The notes under the pieces: generated by a model
The model's input: only the letters and a program-made list of their open reading frames with translations
Told to the model about the DNA's origin: nothing
The model's database searches: none
Assembly (NCBI GenBank): GCA_034190875.2
Contig: CM067357.1
Span: 1,421,193 to 1,485,192 of the forward strand
DNA: 64,000 nucleotides
Reading direction: 5' to 3'
Origin: Urechis unicinctus
Taxonomy: Eukaryota > Annelida > Polychaeta > Xenopneusta > Urechidae
Shown here: piece after piece, positions 45,954 to 58,796 of the stretch
How positions within the stretch are numbered: the first letter of the stretch is position 1
Layout of the letters: each line of letters opens with the position of its first letter
Position numbers and translations under genes: made by a program

Positions 45954-46370
45954 GGTAAGTATAGGGTTTAACGGCACACCAACACTCTTGTGTTATATGA
46001 CGCCTTGAAAGGTAAATAGACAAGATCGACCCTATTAAGCAGCCGCCTACTAGGATAAAGGGGAAAAGAGACAAATATGTGGATTACGTTAAAAAGATAA
46101 AGATGCAAACGATCATCATATGGCAAGTCATCACCAGCCGATTAACTGGACCAGGCCATTGAAGCCTCTCGTCTAGGTGAAATCCGGGTCTAAGTTGCAT
46201 ATTGTAGACATGGCCCTTGCAAAGACTGCTCCACTCAACCATTAGGATCCAACAGCCCACCGACACGAGTTGCAACCCACAGCCAACAGGTTGTCTCCTA
46301 TTAGTCGCCTCTTATGACATGCAGGAGGATACGGTGGACCTATTCTTCCCCCTGACTCATAGAGGGTGCA
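45954..46370 (-). mobile_element. SINE copy, complete in structure
   Basis: It runs from the tail GTAAGGTAAGTATAGGGTTT (3' end, on plus) to the head AGGAGGATACGGTGGACC…CATAGAGGG (5' end). It is about 415 bases long and keeps all blocks. It is a good reference copy for the family in this orientation. Confidence 0.9.
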
Positions 46371-47279
46371 TGAGTTGAAACCGTTCGAAGCGTCAAGGTC
46401 TTACTATTGACCAAATTGTTGTCGCCATAAAGATCGGCAAAGTGTATGTTGAATTTAGACATGTGAAGAAACGTTTTTATATCACCGATTTCAATCTCAA
46501 GACTATAAAGACATATCCAACAATTGCTGATGAGATGATGGAAATGCAATCAAGGTGCATGCTGCAATTTGATCCACCAATTATTGTGCGCAGAGCTACC
46601 CAGAATGGTTGAAGGTTGAAAATCTTAACATAAGACACTTCTTTTATACAATGGTAGACCTCAAATGCCCAGAAGAAATGTTATGTTTCACTGAAACAAA
46701 TCGCGAATCTATTGCAACATATTCTAGCGCCATTTATTAATCCTAAACAGGAGAAAAATGCTTAGTGTCTTTAGTTGTGTTCAACAATCAGTCAGATACA
46801 GCTGAGGTGCTGTTGCAGTACGGGGCCCATGTTCAGGTTGTTAAGGTAAGTAAGTATTGGGGTGGAAGATAATGTCACCCTTCGATTATACACCATTCAA
46901 CTTATAAAAAACACCTAAGTTCAAGTTACTAACTTGGATCTATCCCATTAACAAAATATCAAAACTTATGGTTTGAACCTTGACCCGTATCATTTGGTCT
47001 ATTCCGTTTTGGTCATAGGTCTTGTTTTTGAGCCATGCTATTAGAATAAATTTCTTCACTGGTGCTCTCCACTCCCAAAAAAGGCCAACAGGGAGGCATC
47101 AGCGGTGTGTGGCTCAACCAACACACATGATGCCAGGGATACACCATTGGATACTGAAATTTATAGCAAACAGCATCCGCCACGGATAAATAGAAAAGCG
47201 AAGAGAAAATATATGCGGATAAAAACGGATGACAAAAGCGGAATAAAAAAACTATAAGTGATGTAAAAAAATTATCCCA
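46371..47279. other. no gene recognised
   Basis: Nothing I can name. Confidence 0.4.
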
Positions 47280-47412
47280 TGGCATGTCGCCACATGCCGA
47301 TCGACTCGACCAGGCAATTCAAGCCGCTCGTCTAGTTGGGTGTTGCAGATATAGCCCTCGCAAGGACTGCTCCACTCAACCACAAGGATCCCATCTCACA
47401 CTGACACGAGTC
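47280..47412 (-). mobile_element. SINE head fragment
   Basis: CCGATCGACTCGACCAGGCA, then TGTTGCAGATATAGCCCTCGC and CCACTCAACCACAAGGATCC match the SINE/LINE head. Confidence 0.75.
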
Positions 47413-47472
47413 TGATGATGTCGTAGCCGTCACATCGTTTTGTCGACGTCTGCGTCATCTCGACATCAGCAA

Positions 47473-48235
47473 TGGTAATGGTAAGTATGAGGTTTAACGC
47501 CACGTGTCATTTTGTGCCAGGCAAAGATGGGTTATTCTATGACATTAGTGGATTTAAATTGATTTGATTGAATTCAGTTTAAACAATAACTCAAAGTTGA
47601 GTTCAATTAAAATCTGTAAAAGTTCGTTGGCGGCACAGCCCTCCCAAAATTCTTGTCAACTATTTTTCAGGTGTTTGTTTTTCTGAGAATCAAGATCTGT
47701 AAAGGGGATCGCGGTCTCAGACACTGGCTCATGTAGGGCCCCGTTCGCAGTCCTGTCGGCTTTTCATTGCCTGGGATACATATGTCACTAGGTTCCCAGA
47801 CAAACTCAACATTTTTCCCAAGCATGGATAAACAAGAATGATCTTCTAAAATATCAACAAAAATATGAAATTAATTGTTTTTATTACCTCCAGGGCAAAC
47901 AAAGAATCACTAAAAATGGTAAAATTTGGATGGTTGTGGTGAGCAATATGGCTCAATGCTTATTTTATTGCAGTGACTTAAGCTGTAAAAACGGATGCTG
48001 CACCAGTCATTTCTTTTCCTTGTAGGTCTGAGGCCCTAATTCGACCCACGCGGTTTGCATCTTTAGATCCGCCGGTATAAATATGTATGTTGTCCTTGTG
48101 TTGCTGTTTTTGTTCATTAAATTTTATCAAGAGGTCATTAGCATTTGATTTATGTCTATTGTTGGTGTGATCAATTGCCAGGGTGGTGTTGCGGGGATTT
48201 CGTTTGCAGCAATTATGTCTGGATTATTGCATCTG
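47473..48235 (-). mobile_element. diverged I/Nimb-like LINE, RNase H and 3' part
   Basis: The 3' tail GGTAAGTATGAGGTTTAACG is followed by CTCAGACACTGGCTCATGTAGGGC and CCTGGGATACATATGTCACTAGG, homologous to 36990-37080 of copy C. The match continues to about 48235 (AATTGCCAGGGTGGTGTT). It is a 5'-truncated, old copy. Confidence 0.8.
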
Positions 48236-49734
48236 TCATGATTGGTGTTCACAAGGGAGTTGGGAGCACGGCTCAGAAAGTGTCAGCCAAACCACATTGT
48301 GCTTGGTTGCCCTAATCATCTAATTGATCTTGCTGCCGTAACTACATCCTCTGCATTACCATGTTCAATTGACGCGCTCCTTGTTGATGTGTTCTACTGC
48401 ACAGTAGAAGAAGCCTGATCAGCGGAAGAATCCTGCACAGCCGACAAAGACTATCAAGCCTACTGTCCAGACTTTGCTTATTCCAAGGAAGCAAACTCTA
48501 AATGTAGCTGTGAAAAATAAACCTGTTCAGGGATCTCGGCTGAAAGTAATGACAGAAAATGTATTACTGAGAGGCATTCACTCAATTTGGCCCATTGTGA
48601 TTAGAATTACCTGATATAAATAGATTAAGCGATTACTATCTTTGTTTTAATCATTTAACTCTTGTACAGAATATATTAAATCAATTTTGACAGTATTATT
48701 TGATATCGTATATATCTATATGATTTTTTTAGATATATATGCATGTCACTGAAGCAAACAAAACCAGTCAATTATTTTTCCCATTAATGTATAAATGCAT
48801 GCCACCAAAATATAAATTTACTGTAAAATTTTGCTTGTATGCTTCAATAAATATCTCTTGGAAAGGGAGCATTAAATTGGCATAACATGAAGGTTATAAA
48901 CTATCCTCCAGCAGGATAAGTCTGCTCACCAAATCAAGGTGACGGCACAACACCAAGTATTTCACATTCCCAAGAAGCTACCTGCGATTCCTGTACATGT
49001 GAGCAAACCTGCCCAACTTAAGCCTCGGTCTCAGTCCCAGCCTCAAGTGAGTATAAAAGTAGATCTTTTTTTACAGAGTAACAGTTTTATAGATGTACCT
49101 CTTCAGCATTACATAATCCTCCTTTGTATCACGTTTTTAATCATTGATTAGCTCTATCTCTTCCAATTATCCTCAATGTGCTATTCAGTTTAGACAGGAA
49201 CATTTATGTCATCATGCTAGTCATTAAGGAGGATTAAAATGTGTTTATCTGAACTAAAAATAACGCAATCTCTGTACCTTCAAGGTTCAACTTCAAGCAC
49301 CACAGCCGCAACACAGAAGACCATCCTCAAGCTTTACTACAGGGGGAACACTATAAGTGACGGACACTTTAAATACGCCTCAAAAGAAGCAGAAGACTGG
49401 GAAAGGTGTTAGCAAGGGAACAGGCTCAATAATGCTCAGGGCTGGAATGTCAAGCCATCGGAGACGGGGAACACCATTGCCCCGCCGGATTCGAATTAAG
49501 AACTTTGGAAAGGTAAACTCTCAATAAGAGTGAGACATCAATTTTACAACTGGCGACCTGGACGAGACTGTTTTAAGTTACCATGAATCAACAACAATTT
49601 CACAAATATACCCAGGCGCTCATTGTCACGGAAACACGAGCAATGGTGGAACACACCGCAAAAGAGGAGCAGGATCACTAACTTCAAGTCTGGTTGCCGC
49701 TCTCTAAGTAGGGGCTGAATTTTGCGATTGCCTC
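48236..49734. other. no gene; possible Gypsy 5' end at about 49480-49690
   Basis: Most of this shows nothing. Near 49500-49560, AATAAGAGTGAGACATC is followed by AACTGGCGACCTGGACGAGA, which resembles an LTR end plus a primer-binding site, and then a gag-like Met (49584). The case is weak and no partner repeat was found. Confidence 0.25.
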
Positions 49735-49814
49735 CAGGTTGCCGCTATTAGTTGTCGATCATGACATACAGGAGAATACAGTGGGTCCATTGTATCCCGG
49801 ACCTACAAGAGGAG
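49735..49814 (-). mobile_element. SINE head fragment
   Basis: GTTGCCGCTATTAGTTGTCG, then ATGACATACAGGAGAATACAGTGGG match the 5' end of the SINE head, diverged. Confidence 0.6.
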
Positions 49815-52589
49815 GGTGATGAGGGTAAAAGAAAATCCAAGGCTCCAAAACATAGCACCTTGGACAGTAGCAAAGTAATGATGGGTGAACCAGTCTACAA
49901 CAAGGACCTTGCATCATTCCAACCAGAATTAAGAAAGACTGATTAGGTGGTCTATGATATATGGTATAGTTTATTTCATTATTGTATCAGATTGATATTT
50001 TATCAGCCGAAAGAGCGAGATTTGTTGTTGAGAAAGCTTGAGAACCACAACTCTTGGTTGGCTATTGAGGGAAACAAAGCATCCATGGATCAAGCCACAA
50101 TGCTCCATTTAGCCATTAAACAAATGTGTTTACTACAAGTATTGGCAATACAATATCTTGTATTATACAAATTCCTAGTCAAAGTTTAATAGGGTTGACT
50201 TAGCATTATGGATTAAGTTGGTGGACTGCTCTAGGTAAACATGGGTTGACATAAGATTATGCTGGTAAATTGCATGTATTTGGTGGGTTGAAGATTTATG
50301 AGACTGGTGGAGAACATGTAGAGGTCTCATGGCTGATCACTTAAGGTACGTACCTAGTGGTAGAAATGGGGGGGGGGACTGTTGTAGTTGAAAGAACTTG
50401 TTTGGTTAAGCAGTGGGTTGACAACTGATATTCAAAGGGTGACTTACTTCAATATTCAGAGGTTGACAACAAGGTATTATGATGGTGTAATATTCCGTTC
50501 CTGGTATCAACACCGAACCGGAAGGTTACAAGGTCAAGGTTGGCAGAGAAGTATCGGTTTTGGCTATGCAAAAAAAAGTCGCAGCAATTATAAAATCGAT
50601 CCATCCTATTTGATTTAATTAAAGTGCCTATCGCACAAAAATCATGTCATGTTTTTAGCCAGATTACGGAAGTATAACCAAGAACTGGCAGAAGTATCAA
50701 TTCTGTCTCTGTATCTGTCGTCAAAGTGCGCGCTTTCGGATCGAAATTCTACTTTAAAAATGAATCCGGCGTATCGAGACGACGAGCTTATAAATAATTA
50801 ATCGCCTCGGCGAGACGTCAGCTCAGGCATAGTTTTCGTTACGAGGCGCGATCAGCGCTACGATTAGCAGATTAGCGCAAAAGGGCTGTTGGTATTTCTC
50901 GCTATTACATATTATCGCCCAGATTACAGAAACGAAAGTATTTCGATCGCATGCAGAATTTATTAATGGATCTCACCCAACATAATAGTTGAATTACATA
51001 TAGCTCATCTAAGTAAGCGTTTTAATTACATCAAATGGGTGAATCCACGGTTTTTATGGATAAATAAAATATGCTTCACGGAAATCGGTCGATGTTTACT
51101 TCCGTATCCAAAATAAAATATTTTGCACCCAGAAACTTCGGCCACGCTACGTTTCGCATCCGAGCTGTATTGGTCATTGTGCGTTTCTGCCCGCTAAAAT
51201 ATCAATATTTTTGTTGAAATGGACCTGTGGCATTGATCACCTAGCATAGTGGCTGCAGGTATGGGTATTTAGGCGAAGTCGAAGTTGTTATTTGTACCAT
51301 TTTGGTTTAATCCTGATTATTGCTTTCCTTACTTGTTCCATGATTTAAGCTTCATGTGTCATTGTTTTTAACATTTAGTTGGTTTACAGCATTTATAAGA
51401 ATAACAAGTGATACAATTTTCAACGACATTACACAAGTTTGATTCAGTTACCATAATAACTATTGTTTCGCATTGAAAAATCGAAATGCTCGATAATATA
51501 TTGAAATAGTACCTCGAAAAAATATGTTTAAATTTTATCAAACCATTCATAGCCAATTCCATTTTTATCGTTTAAAGTTTATTTACTCCCTGCTTCGCCT
51601 GCCTTGGTGTATCTGTTAATAGCCATATTTGATCTATTCCTTTGTATACTGTGTTGTTTTAACAGTAGAAAATAACCTCAAAAATAACTAATAGTTTTGA
51701 ACGCGATAGATATCATTTCCAAAAGATGAAGGTTTGAGTCAGTTAAGATTAATAGCACAATAGTTTTTTTTAGAAGTAAAATAAAGGTTCACTGCTTACA
51801 TTAATATGTTTCTAATGGTTTCGTGTAAATGTTTGGGCAATTCAATAGTCCCATACATACATGTACGTCGAATATATTTGAATACACAGATGCATTTAAG
51901 TAGCACCCTTTCACCCATTCACCGCCCAGCCCAGCCACAACAGCAACCCAAAACTGTGCATTTTGTTTATTCGATGTTGTCACCCCGCTTCCTCATATCT
52001 CAGTAATGAAGGTACTATATCTTAATAGTATGAGGTTCAAAGTATACCAGCTATATATTCATGATTATGTTGTACTTTTGGTTGTTCAACATTTGGTTAC
52101 CTATCGACGGAAGGTCTTTGCTTAAGGGGCGAATTTGCTCATCGACTTATGTTTGCCTATTCATTGACCCCCAAACTGCATCATGGATGGGTAACTTGGA
52201 GTTTTCGGAGATCACTTGCATGGTATATTTTACAATTTTGACAAGGTTGTATGTTGGATCGAACAAATATGACATTATTCAAACGTAGCATGGCAACTGT
52301 TAGTAATTCCGTGTATTAACATGAGATCAGACATCATATGACAAAACAGTAGAATCCTCACCTGCAAATTTATTAACAAGAAGATATTTGTGCACAATAG
52401 TTGAAAATATGTGCTATTTAAAAATGTTAAATTTAGCAGCAATATAAATTTATGTGCATTTCTCAAGCTTCCGAAGTACACAATGACATATTATACGGGG
52501 CTTGCAATATGGTCTCGTCACAAGCTGAAGCAACTTTATTATTGCTATCTATGTATTAGAAATCAAGTAAGTGTCACACTAACATTGAA
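49815..52589. other. no gene recognised
   Basis: Short frames only (for example 49947-50189 and 50388-50618), without recognisable domains. The segment 50740-51200 is richer in CG dinucleotides than its surroundings but I cannot assign it. Confidence 0.4.
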
Positions 52590-53275
52590 GTTGGTGTTGT
52601 ATATCGGCCCCCAACACTTATGCCAGGGACGATGTGAGTCCGACTATTATGACGTCATTTAAAGCAAATAATATAACATGCGGGATACATGGAACCTTAT
52701 CAAAACAGTCCCAAACCAAAACAGTCCCAAACCAAAACAAGCAGGTCACAATTTCTCAACAATTCTGTATTGATGGTCAAATTATCGATCATAAAAATGT
52801 CATAGCCAACAAATTTAACCATTTGTACCTGAATATTGAGCAGAATCCTGCAAACAACATTCCCTAATCAACAAGATTTTCTATTTTCCTATTTTGAGTT
52901 TAAACGATCATACTTTCTTTGTAAGTAATACGAATGAACGTGCTGTTACAAACATCATCAGTGGCTTTAACAATTCTGGATGGGACGATATTTCTAGTTC
53001 TAATACTAAAAGTACATCAAAACATTTGTTAAAGCCACTGATCTACTGTCTAAATATATCCCTAACCAGGTGTTGTCCCAAATGAGCACGTGTAATAACA
53101 TATCACAAATGGTCTGTCAATCGAAATTAGCAAATATAGACCCGTGTCGATTCTTCCCTGATTTTCAAAAGTATTCGAAACCCACCAAGTCAGACTCAAT
53201 GAATTCCTGAACAAATATCACTTGTTGTATCAATAGCAAATGGAGTTTCGTGAAAACTACGGCACTAAATAGGTA
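52590..53275 (+). mobile_element. LINE fossil: endonuclease end to RT start, CR1/L2-like
   Basis: Blocks in order are VVYRPPTLMPG, then FCIDGQIIDHKNVIANKFN, then NERAVTNIISGFNNSGWDDI and, after a frame change, YRPVSILP and LNEFLNKYHLLYQ. These are the linker and fingers region of a CR1/L2-type ORF2. It is broken by several indels. It fits, without overlapping, the pieces at 5030 (endonuclease) and 3092 (C-terminus) as the same broad family. Confidence 0.75.
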
Positions 53276-53525
53276 AGTGCTATGTGTAACTAGTTGACGA
53301 AATGATCAGTCAGATATGTGTTACCGATCTTGAATGACCATTAAATTGTTCTCTTTAAGCCCAAGACGGCTATATGTGCAATAATGACAATTGCTTTTAA
53401 TCATTGTGAATTGTACATTCATACAATAACTATTAATGTCATAAATAGCCATGAACGCACACGTTAATAGTCACGATCATTACGATTCTGAATGTCGTAC
53501 ACTAAAAGACAATGTCATATTTTGT
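53276..53525. other. no gene recognised
   Basis: Short spacer at the 3' side of zinc-finger paralogue 2. Confidence 0.4.
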
Positions 53526-54872
53526 CAAGTTTTACCAGTATGCATTGGAATTTGTTTCCCTTGATTACTTCCACTGTTCAAAAACTTTCCACAAATGTCA
53601 CATTTATAAGGTTTTTCGCCAATGAGCTATCATTTGTTGTGTAAGATGACTTCCTTGAGCAAACGACATTCCACTAGTGTCACATCTGTAAAGTTTATCA
53701 CAAGTATGCGTTCTCATATAAGATTACCTCCTTAAGAACACGACTTTCAACAAATGTCACATTTGTCAGGTTTTTTCACCAGTGTGCGTTCTAGTATGGA
53801 CTTTCAGATTACTGTTGCGAGCAAACGACTTTCCACAAATGTCACATTTGTAAGGTTTTTCACCCGTATGCGTTCTCATATGAACAGTGAGAGTACCTCC
53901 TTGAATAAACAACTTTCCACAAATGTCACATTTATAAGGTTTTTCACCAGTATGCGTTCTCATATGTACTGTTAGAGTACTTTCAACAGCAAAGAACTTT
54001 CCACAAGTGTCACATTTGAAAGGGTTTTCACCAGTATGCTTTCTCATGTGTCTTGTCAGATGACCTCCGAGAGTAAACGATTTCCCACAAATGTCACATT
54101 TGAAAGGTTTTTCACCAGTATGCGTTTTCTTATGTTCTGTTAGATGGTTTCCTTGAGTAAACGACTTTCCACAAAGTCACATTCGTAAGGTTTTTCACCA
54201 GTATGCATTCTCGTGTGTTTTGTCAGATAACCTCCTTGAGAAAACGACTTTCCACATATGTCACATTTGTAAGGTTTTTCACCAGTATGCGTTCTCATAT
54301 GTTTTTTCAGATCACTTCCTTGAGCACACGACTTTCCACAAATGTCACATTCATAAAGTTTTTCACCAGTATGCATTCTTTTATGGGTTTTCATAGCGCA
54401 TGAACTGCTGAAGAACTTTCCACAAAGGTCACATTTGTAAGGTTTTTCACCAGCATGCTTCCTCATGTGGTTTTTCAGATTACCTCCTTGAGTAAACAAC
54501 CTTCCACATATATCACATTTGTAAGGCTTTTTACTAGTATGCGTTCACATCACTTCCTTGTGCAAACGACTTTGCACAAATGTCACATCCATAAAGTTTT
54601 TCATCAGTCTGTGTTGTTTTGGGGGTTTTCATAGCGCATGCATTGCTGAAGAACTTTACACAAACGTCAGGTTTGAAAGGGATGTCAGGATGTCCCAATT
54701 CAGAGTGACATTTGTAATACTGGATCAATGCAGATTTGTCGGAGTCAAATTCATCTTTCACACAAGAATATTCATCTCTGACTTCATCAGGCGCCTCCAG
54801 TTTTATCACTACTTTTACGTCTTCCATTCCGATGTATTCGATTCTATCAGTTAGATTTCTCCTGGAACACAT
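53526..54872 (-). pseudogene. C2H2 zinc-finger gene, paralogue 2, broken
   Basis: ATG at 54872 gives MCSRRNLTDRIEYIGMEDVK, the same N-terminal module as paralogue 1 (MCNRKIL…MEDVK). Thirteen or so fingers follow, with TGEKPYKC linkers and more varied helices (QGGNLKN, QGSDLKK, QGGYLTK, VESTLTV, RNSNLKV). The frame is lost about 54545 (about 13 bases missing within a finger), at about 54172 (one base missing in the CDIC codons) and at about 53775 (one extra base then a stop). The last three fingers (53526-53765) are degenerate in sequence. With several independent lesions this looks like a pseudogene, or a gene badly affected by consensus errors. The more varied helices suggest a different DNA target from paralogue 1. 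Confidence 0.8.
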
Positions 54873-55564
54873 TGTAAAGTTGAACGTAGTTGCCATGACC
54901 ATGAAAATATCGAGATCGTTCTTAACCACTGACGTCAGCCGCCTGAGGTCAGTCACGAGTATAACAAAAGACTTGATGGGTAATACTGGAACTTAGATGT
55001 GGTTCTCAATGTAATTCAGTTCTTGACTTCAATTGTCCTACTTAATAAGTGAATTTGTTTGTGAATGCAAAAGTAAATCTCAGGATTTCTGTTAAAATGT
55101 ATTAGAGGGATATATTCCATGTGACTCCCTTGTGATGTCGCCGATCCTCCTATGTTAATGAATGTCTCACTGCTACCGAAAATTCAATAATTGCCGTGTC
55201 CGTCGTAAAGGGCAGTTATTTAAAAAAATGTGTTAGAATGATCGCTATTTAGAAGTAGACAGTAGATATATTTCGACAACATATGGCTATGTGGGCGAGA
55301 ACCGCACTATATTATGGCAATATCAGTGCACGCACAGTTAACAACGGTGCTTTATAACAGACTGATGAAATTGATGTCATGGCAACAATGTGCGACATAT
55401 TCGTTAGCGGGGAGCTGCCCATTCTTTAATAAATGGGGAAGTTATAAGCCTGATTAATTTACAGTGAATCTAGCCCAACAAGCATCTGGCCTAGAAAACT
55501 ACGACTAGGAGAGAGGAGCCAAAGAAGGAACCATGGTCCCTTTCCCTCTTCCTCAGCTTAAACA
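54873..55564. other. 5' flank of paralogue 2, partly duplicated
   Basis: 55260-55545 resembles 32640-33030 upstream of paralogue 1, so the ancestral duplication carried upstream DNA. No other feature. Confidence 0.6.
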
Positions 55565-55858
55565 AGGTGGGGGATCAAATATAAAAGGAAATGGAGATTG
55601 AAAAGATAAAAATGGAAACGATTATACTAGGGCAAGACGCCACCAGCCATTGCAGTCTCTCGACTATTTAAATTCGGGTCAAAATGGTGCTTCACAGATA
55701 CAGCCCTCGTTAGGACCACTCCGCTGAACCAGCAGGACCCCATTGTCCAACGACATGATTTGCTACCCACGGTCAACAGGTTGCCCCCTATTAGTCGCCT
55801 CTTACGACATGCAGGAGGATACAGTGGGCATATTCTTCCCCCGGACCCACAGTGGGGC
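55565..55858 (-). mobile_element. SINE copy, tail missing
   Basis: From GGAAATGGAGATTGAAAAGAT through CGCCACCAGCC to CTCTTACGACATGCAGGAGG and CCCACAGTGGGG. Head complete; 3' tail absent. It abuts a LINE RNase H piece. Confidence 0.85.
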
Positions 55859-55879
55859 ATTTCTGTCTAAACAAATAGA

Positions 55880-56130
55880 GGTTTAACCTCAGTCGCATCC
55901 TTTTTGAGCACTTTCTAAGCAGCTCTGTCTACCCTCTCATTGCCAGGAATACCAACATGTTTCGGAACCAACTCAAACAAAATAGAATTGCCAGGATATT
56001 CTAATTGTGAATAAAAAAGCAAAATATTTAAAATACAAACATTACGGAAATTATTCCCTATTATTGCCTTTATGGCAGATAGGAAGTCGGAACAATTGAC
56101 AGAACCTCCTCGTTTTGGCTCTCTCGGCAA
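55880..56130 (-). mobile_element. LINE RNase H fragment
   Basis: The frame 55915-56130 encodes SDFLSAIKAIIGNNF, then LFELVPKHVGIPGNERVDRA, the final two motifs of a LINE-type RNase H. It is clearly diverged from copy C (VPSHIGIPGNEKADR), so it comes from a related but different LINE. Confidence 0.75.
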
Positions 56131-57399
56131 ATTGGGTCATGACCCACTCTAGCTTCCTTCATACGCCAAAATAAAAGGCAACCAAGTTTTATAATGAAGA
56201 GCAAAACGTACTCATTGACCGATTAAGCCCTAGATTAAAAGCTTAACAAAACGCAATTTGGTATAGTTTCATACTATACCTCGAGGCTCGGCTATTTTTG
56301 ACATGATTCTCAACTAAACGTAATGACAAGACTTAAAACGTTCATCGTAATATTGTATTCAATGGCACAATACAACGTGTAATAGGGTCTACAAACTAAG
56401 TGACAATATGAGAGTGGTCCATGAATTTTTAGGAGCACAAAACAATTCACTATTTGGATAACCTCGTCATATCTGACTCATTCAGACAGTAAATGTATAA
56501 CGTTCAAGTTCAAGAGTACAATAACGGTGTTCATCAGGGTGTCACAATTGGACAAAAAGTTATGCACGCGACCGTTCAAGCAGAGTTGTTGTCCTTTCTA
56601 ATTTTAGGTTTGCTTTGCTGATATAAGGTGCAACTGCTTTGATAATATAGTGTCAATAATATAGCGCTGTGTGGAAGAAGACAAGGTATATACGTAAAAG
56701 TCTTCTAAAAGTTAAACCTGTACTTACAGTTTACGTGAAGTTCGTGTGGCAGCAGAGAGACAATACAAAAGTGTCGGTTGAGGTAAGTAGCAGAGTGTCA
56801 GCACACAATTGATCCCGCGTAGGCCAGCATCAAAGGATACATGCCTTTTATCTGGGACTATGATTATCAATGGCGTGGTAACGGGGGCGTGGGCAAAGCT
56901 GTGGTTGTCGGAATTGCAATCGAACCTGTGATTCTTGATAACTGACGACGCATGAATGAGGGTGTCTAATCTGCGTGGATGTCAGGACATGTGTGTACAT
57001 TCGTTTAAGCTCCTCATCATCCCGATCCAAGCACAACGCGGCTGCATGACTGAAATCATATGCAAAGCACCCAGAGGCCCTCCTAGAGGTGCATCTGATG
57101 TATTTGGAAGAAGTGTTCTTTGAGGTTCTGAGTGAAAACTATATGTGCCATTGCTTTGTGAGGCTTCGGTCCCTGTGATTTAAATATATTATACAGACGA
57201 TAGTCAGCAACGAAATAGTTCGCGTTTTTATGCCGTGTTGTTCCGCGGGGAAGCGGGGAAGCGGAGAATCAAAGGTGTTAACAACAGAGGTGATGGTCTC
57301 AATATCGGGAAAATGATCGATGACACCACCAGCGTGTGATGTCATAAGGGGGTAGTGAAACGCAGTGAAAACGACATAGCTGTCACGCGTCACCTCACA
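56131..57399. other. no gene recognised
   Basis: Short minus-strand frames (56848-57036, 57139-57393) have no recognisable domain. The second may be the downstream part of the Gypsy fossil at 57400. Confidence 0.4.
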
Positions 57400-57650
57400 G
57401 GGGTCAACTTGACGCGTCTAGGACTATGTTGTCGTTCCCTTTAACATAACGCACTTCACATTGATATTGCTGTATGAATGTCACCCATCTTGCTTGTATG
57501 CCCTGAGGCTGCTTTAACCCCTATATCTATTTGAGGGCTGAATGGTCAGTGTGTAACTAGAATTTCTGTTCCTCAAGATACACCCAATTTGCTGAATACC
57601 CTATTCCACGCCTGTGGTAAAATAATTCGGGTCAGATTTAATGAGGCCTC
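57400..57650 (-). mobile_element. Ty3/Gypsy fossil: RNase H end
   Basis: The minus strand shows LHTDHSALK, then QARWVTFIQQYQCEVRYV followed by KGNDNIV, the end of a Ty3/Gypsy RNase H. It is short, old and broken, with no LTR seen. Confidence 0.65.
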
Positions 57651-58796
57651 TCCCTGTAAACCCGGGATGAATGATCACTACCATATACCGAATATTCCTC
57701 TTTTATAATTCAACTGCCATGCCGGGTAAAATCTGTGTTTTGAATGTAAGTACTAACTTCTATGTAGTTCAAGCGATAGGATGTGAAACTAGACATCTCT
57801 TATCTCTCGTCTACGGTCAATATCCGGCGACGTTGCATAGTTGGTTGGTTAGTATAGGGTTTAACAGCACTTGGGACCGTTCCAGAATACATCAGCACTG
57901 GCACTGTATTATATTACAATCCAACCCATTCATTATCAACTGTGCCGTTAACCACCCGGGGTTGACCAAAACCCGTGGTCCATTTCCATGTCAAATATTG
58001 GTAAATATACGAGACGCCCTTGGACTGACACGATCTCCTTGCGCATCGGCTTCTGTTAGCGAAACCTCAAACATGTCTGCCATGGAGAGTGGGCTGAGAT
58101 ATGAAGAGTAATGGGGGCGTCATAGTATTTCTTCCCCCCGGAGGGGGGGGGGTGGGTCTCACTATGTGAAGGTTACCAGGGATGTGCCGCCAATTTGGGT
58201 CGGTTTTCTGCCATTTTAGTATACAAATGGGTCGTTATTTCTTAAAGCCAGGGCTAGCAATGGGTCTTTTTTTCAGAGGATTTGGTATGTAAATTGTTCC
58301 CTTTTCTCACTTTGGCTTGGTATAGAAGTGGTCCGGTTTTTGTTTCCCATGGCGGCACACCCCTACCCTTTTTCAAGGAGAGAACCCCTCCTCCCCCCCC
58401 CCTGGGATTTCGTTCCCATGTCGATTCATATCCAAGCCGTGTCAGTGATACTACTTGGTCACGAAGCGTTGCGGGGCGGTACCTCCTGGGTACGGAATAC
58501 TGGGTTTGAGAAATACGGTCGTAGAGATCGATTTTGACGAAGCTTATTTGTTTAGAAAAACAACGGATTTACTACTTTGATGTTATTAAAATGATTATTA
58601 GGTGTACGAGTGGTAATTCAACTTTCATGTTAGTTAAGAATCATTAATGATTAACACGTGTGATCGAAAGGCTAATTTTGGTGTAGTACGAGCGATAATA
58701 GGTGACACTGACACCCCGAGTGATAAATAGACATGTTTCTGCGGTCGATATCGGCTGATGTATCCTTTCTGACTGTCTCTAGTGAATTTAATAATT
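57651..58796. other. no gene; SINE-tail-like snippet at about 57843-57872
   Basis: GGTTAGTATAGGGTTTAACAGCACTT resembles the SINE/LINE 3' tail. A G-rich run (58141-58156) and a C-rich run (58392-58402) are present. No gene supported. Confidence 0.4.

Noticed and set aside
49480-49700. Gypsy LTR end with primer-binding site and gag start
   Set aside because: Based on a short resemblance only; kept as a low-confidence remark, not as an element.
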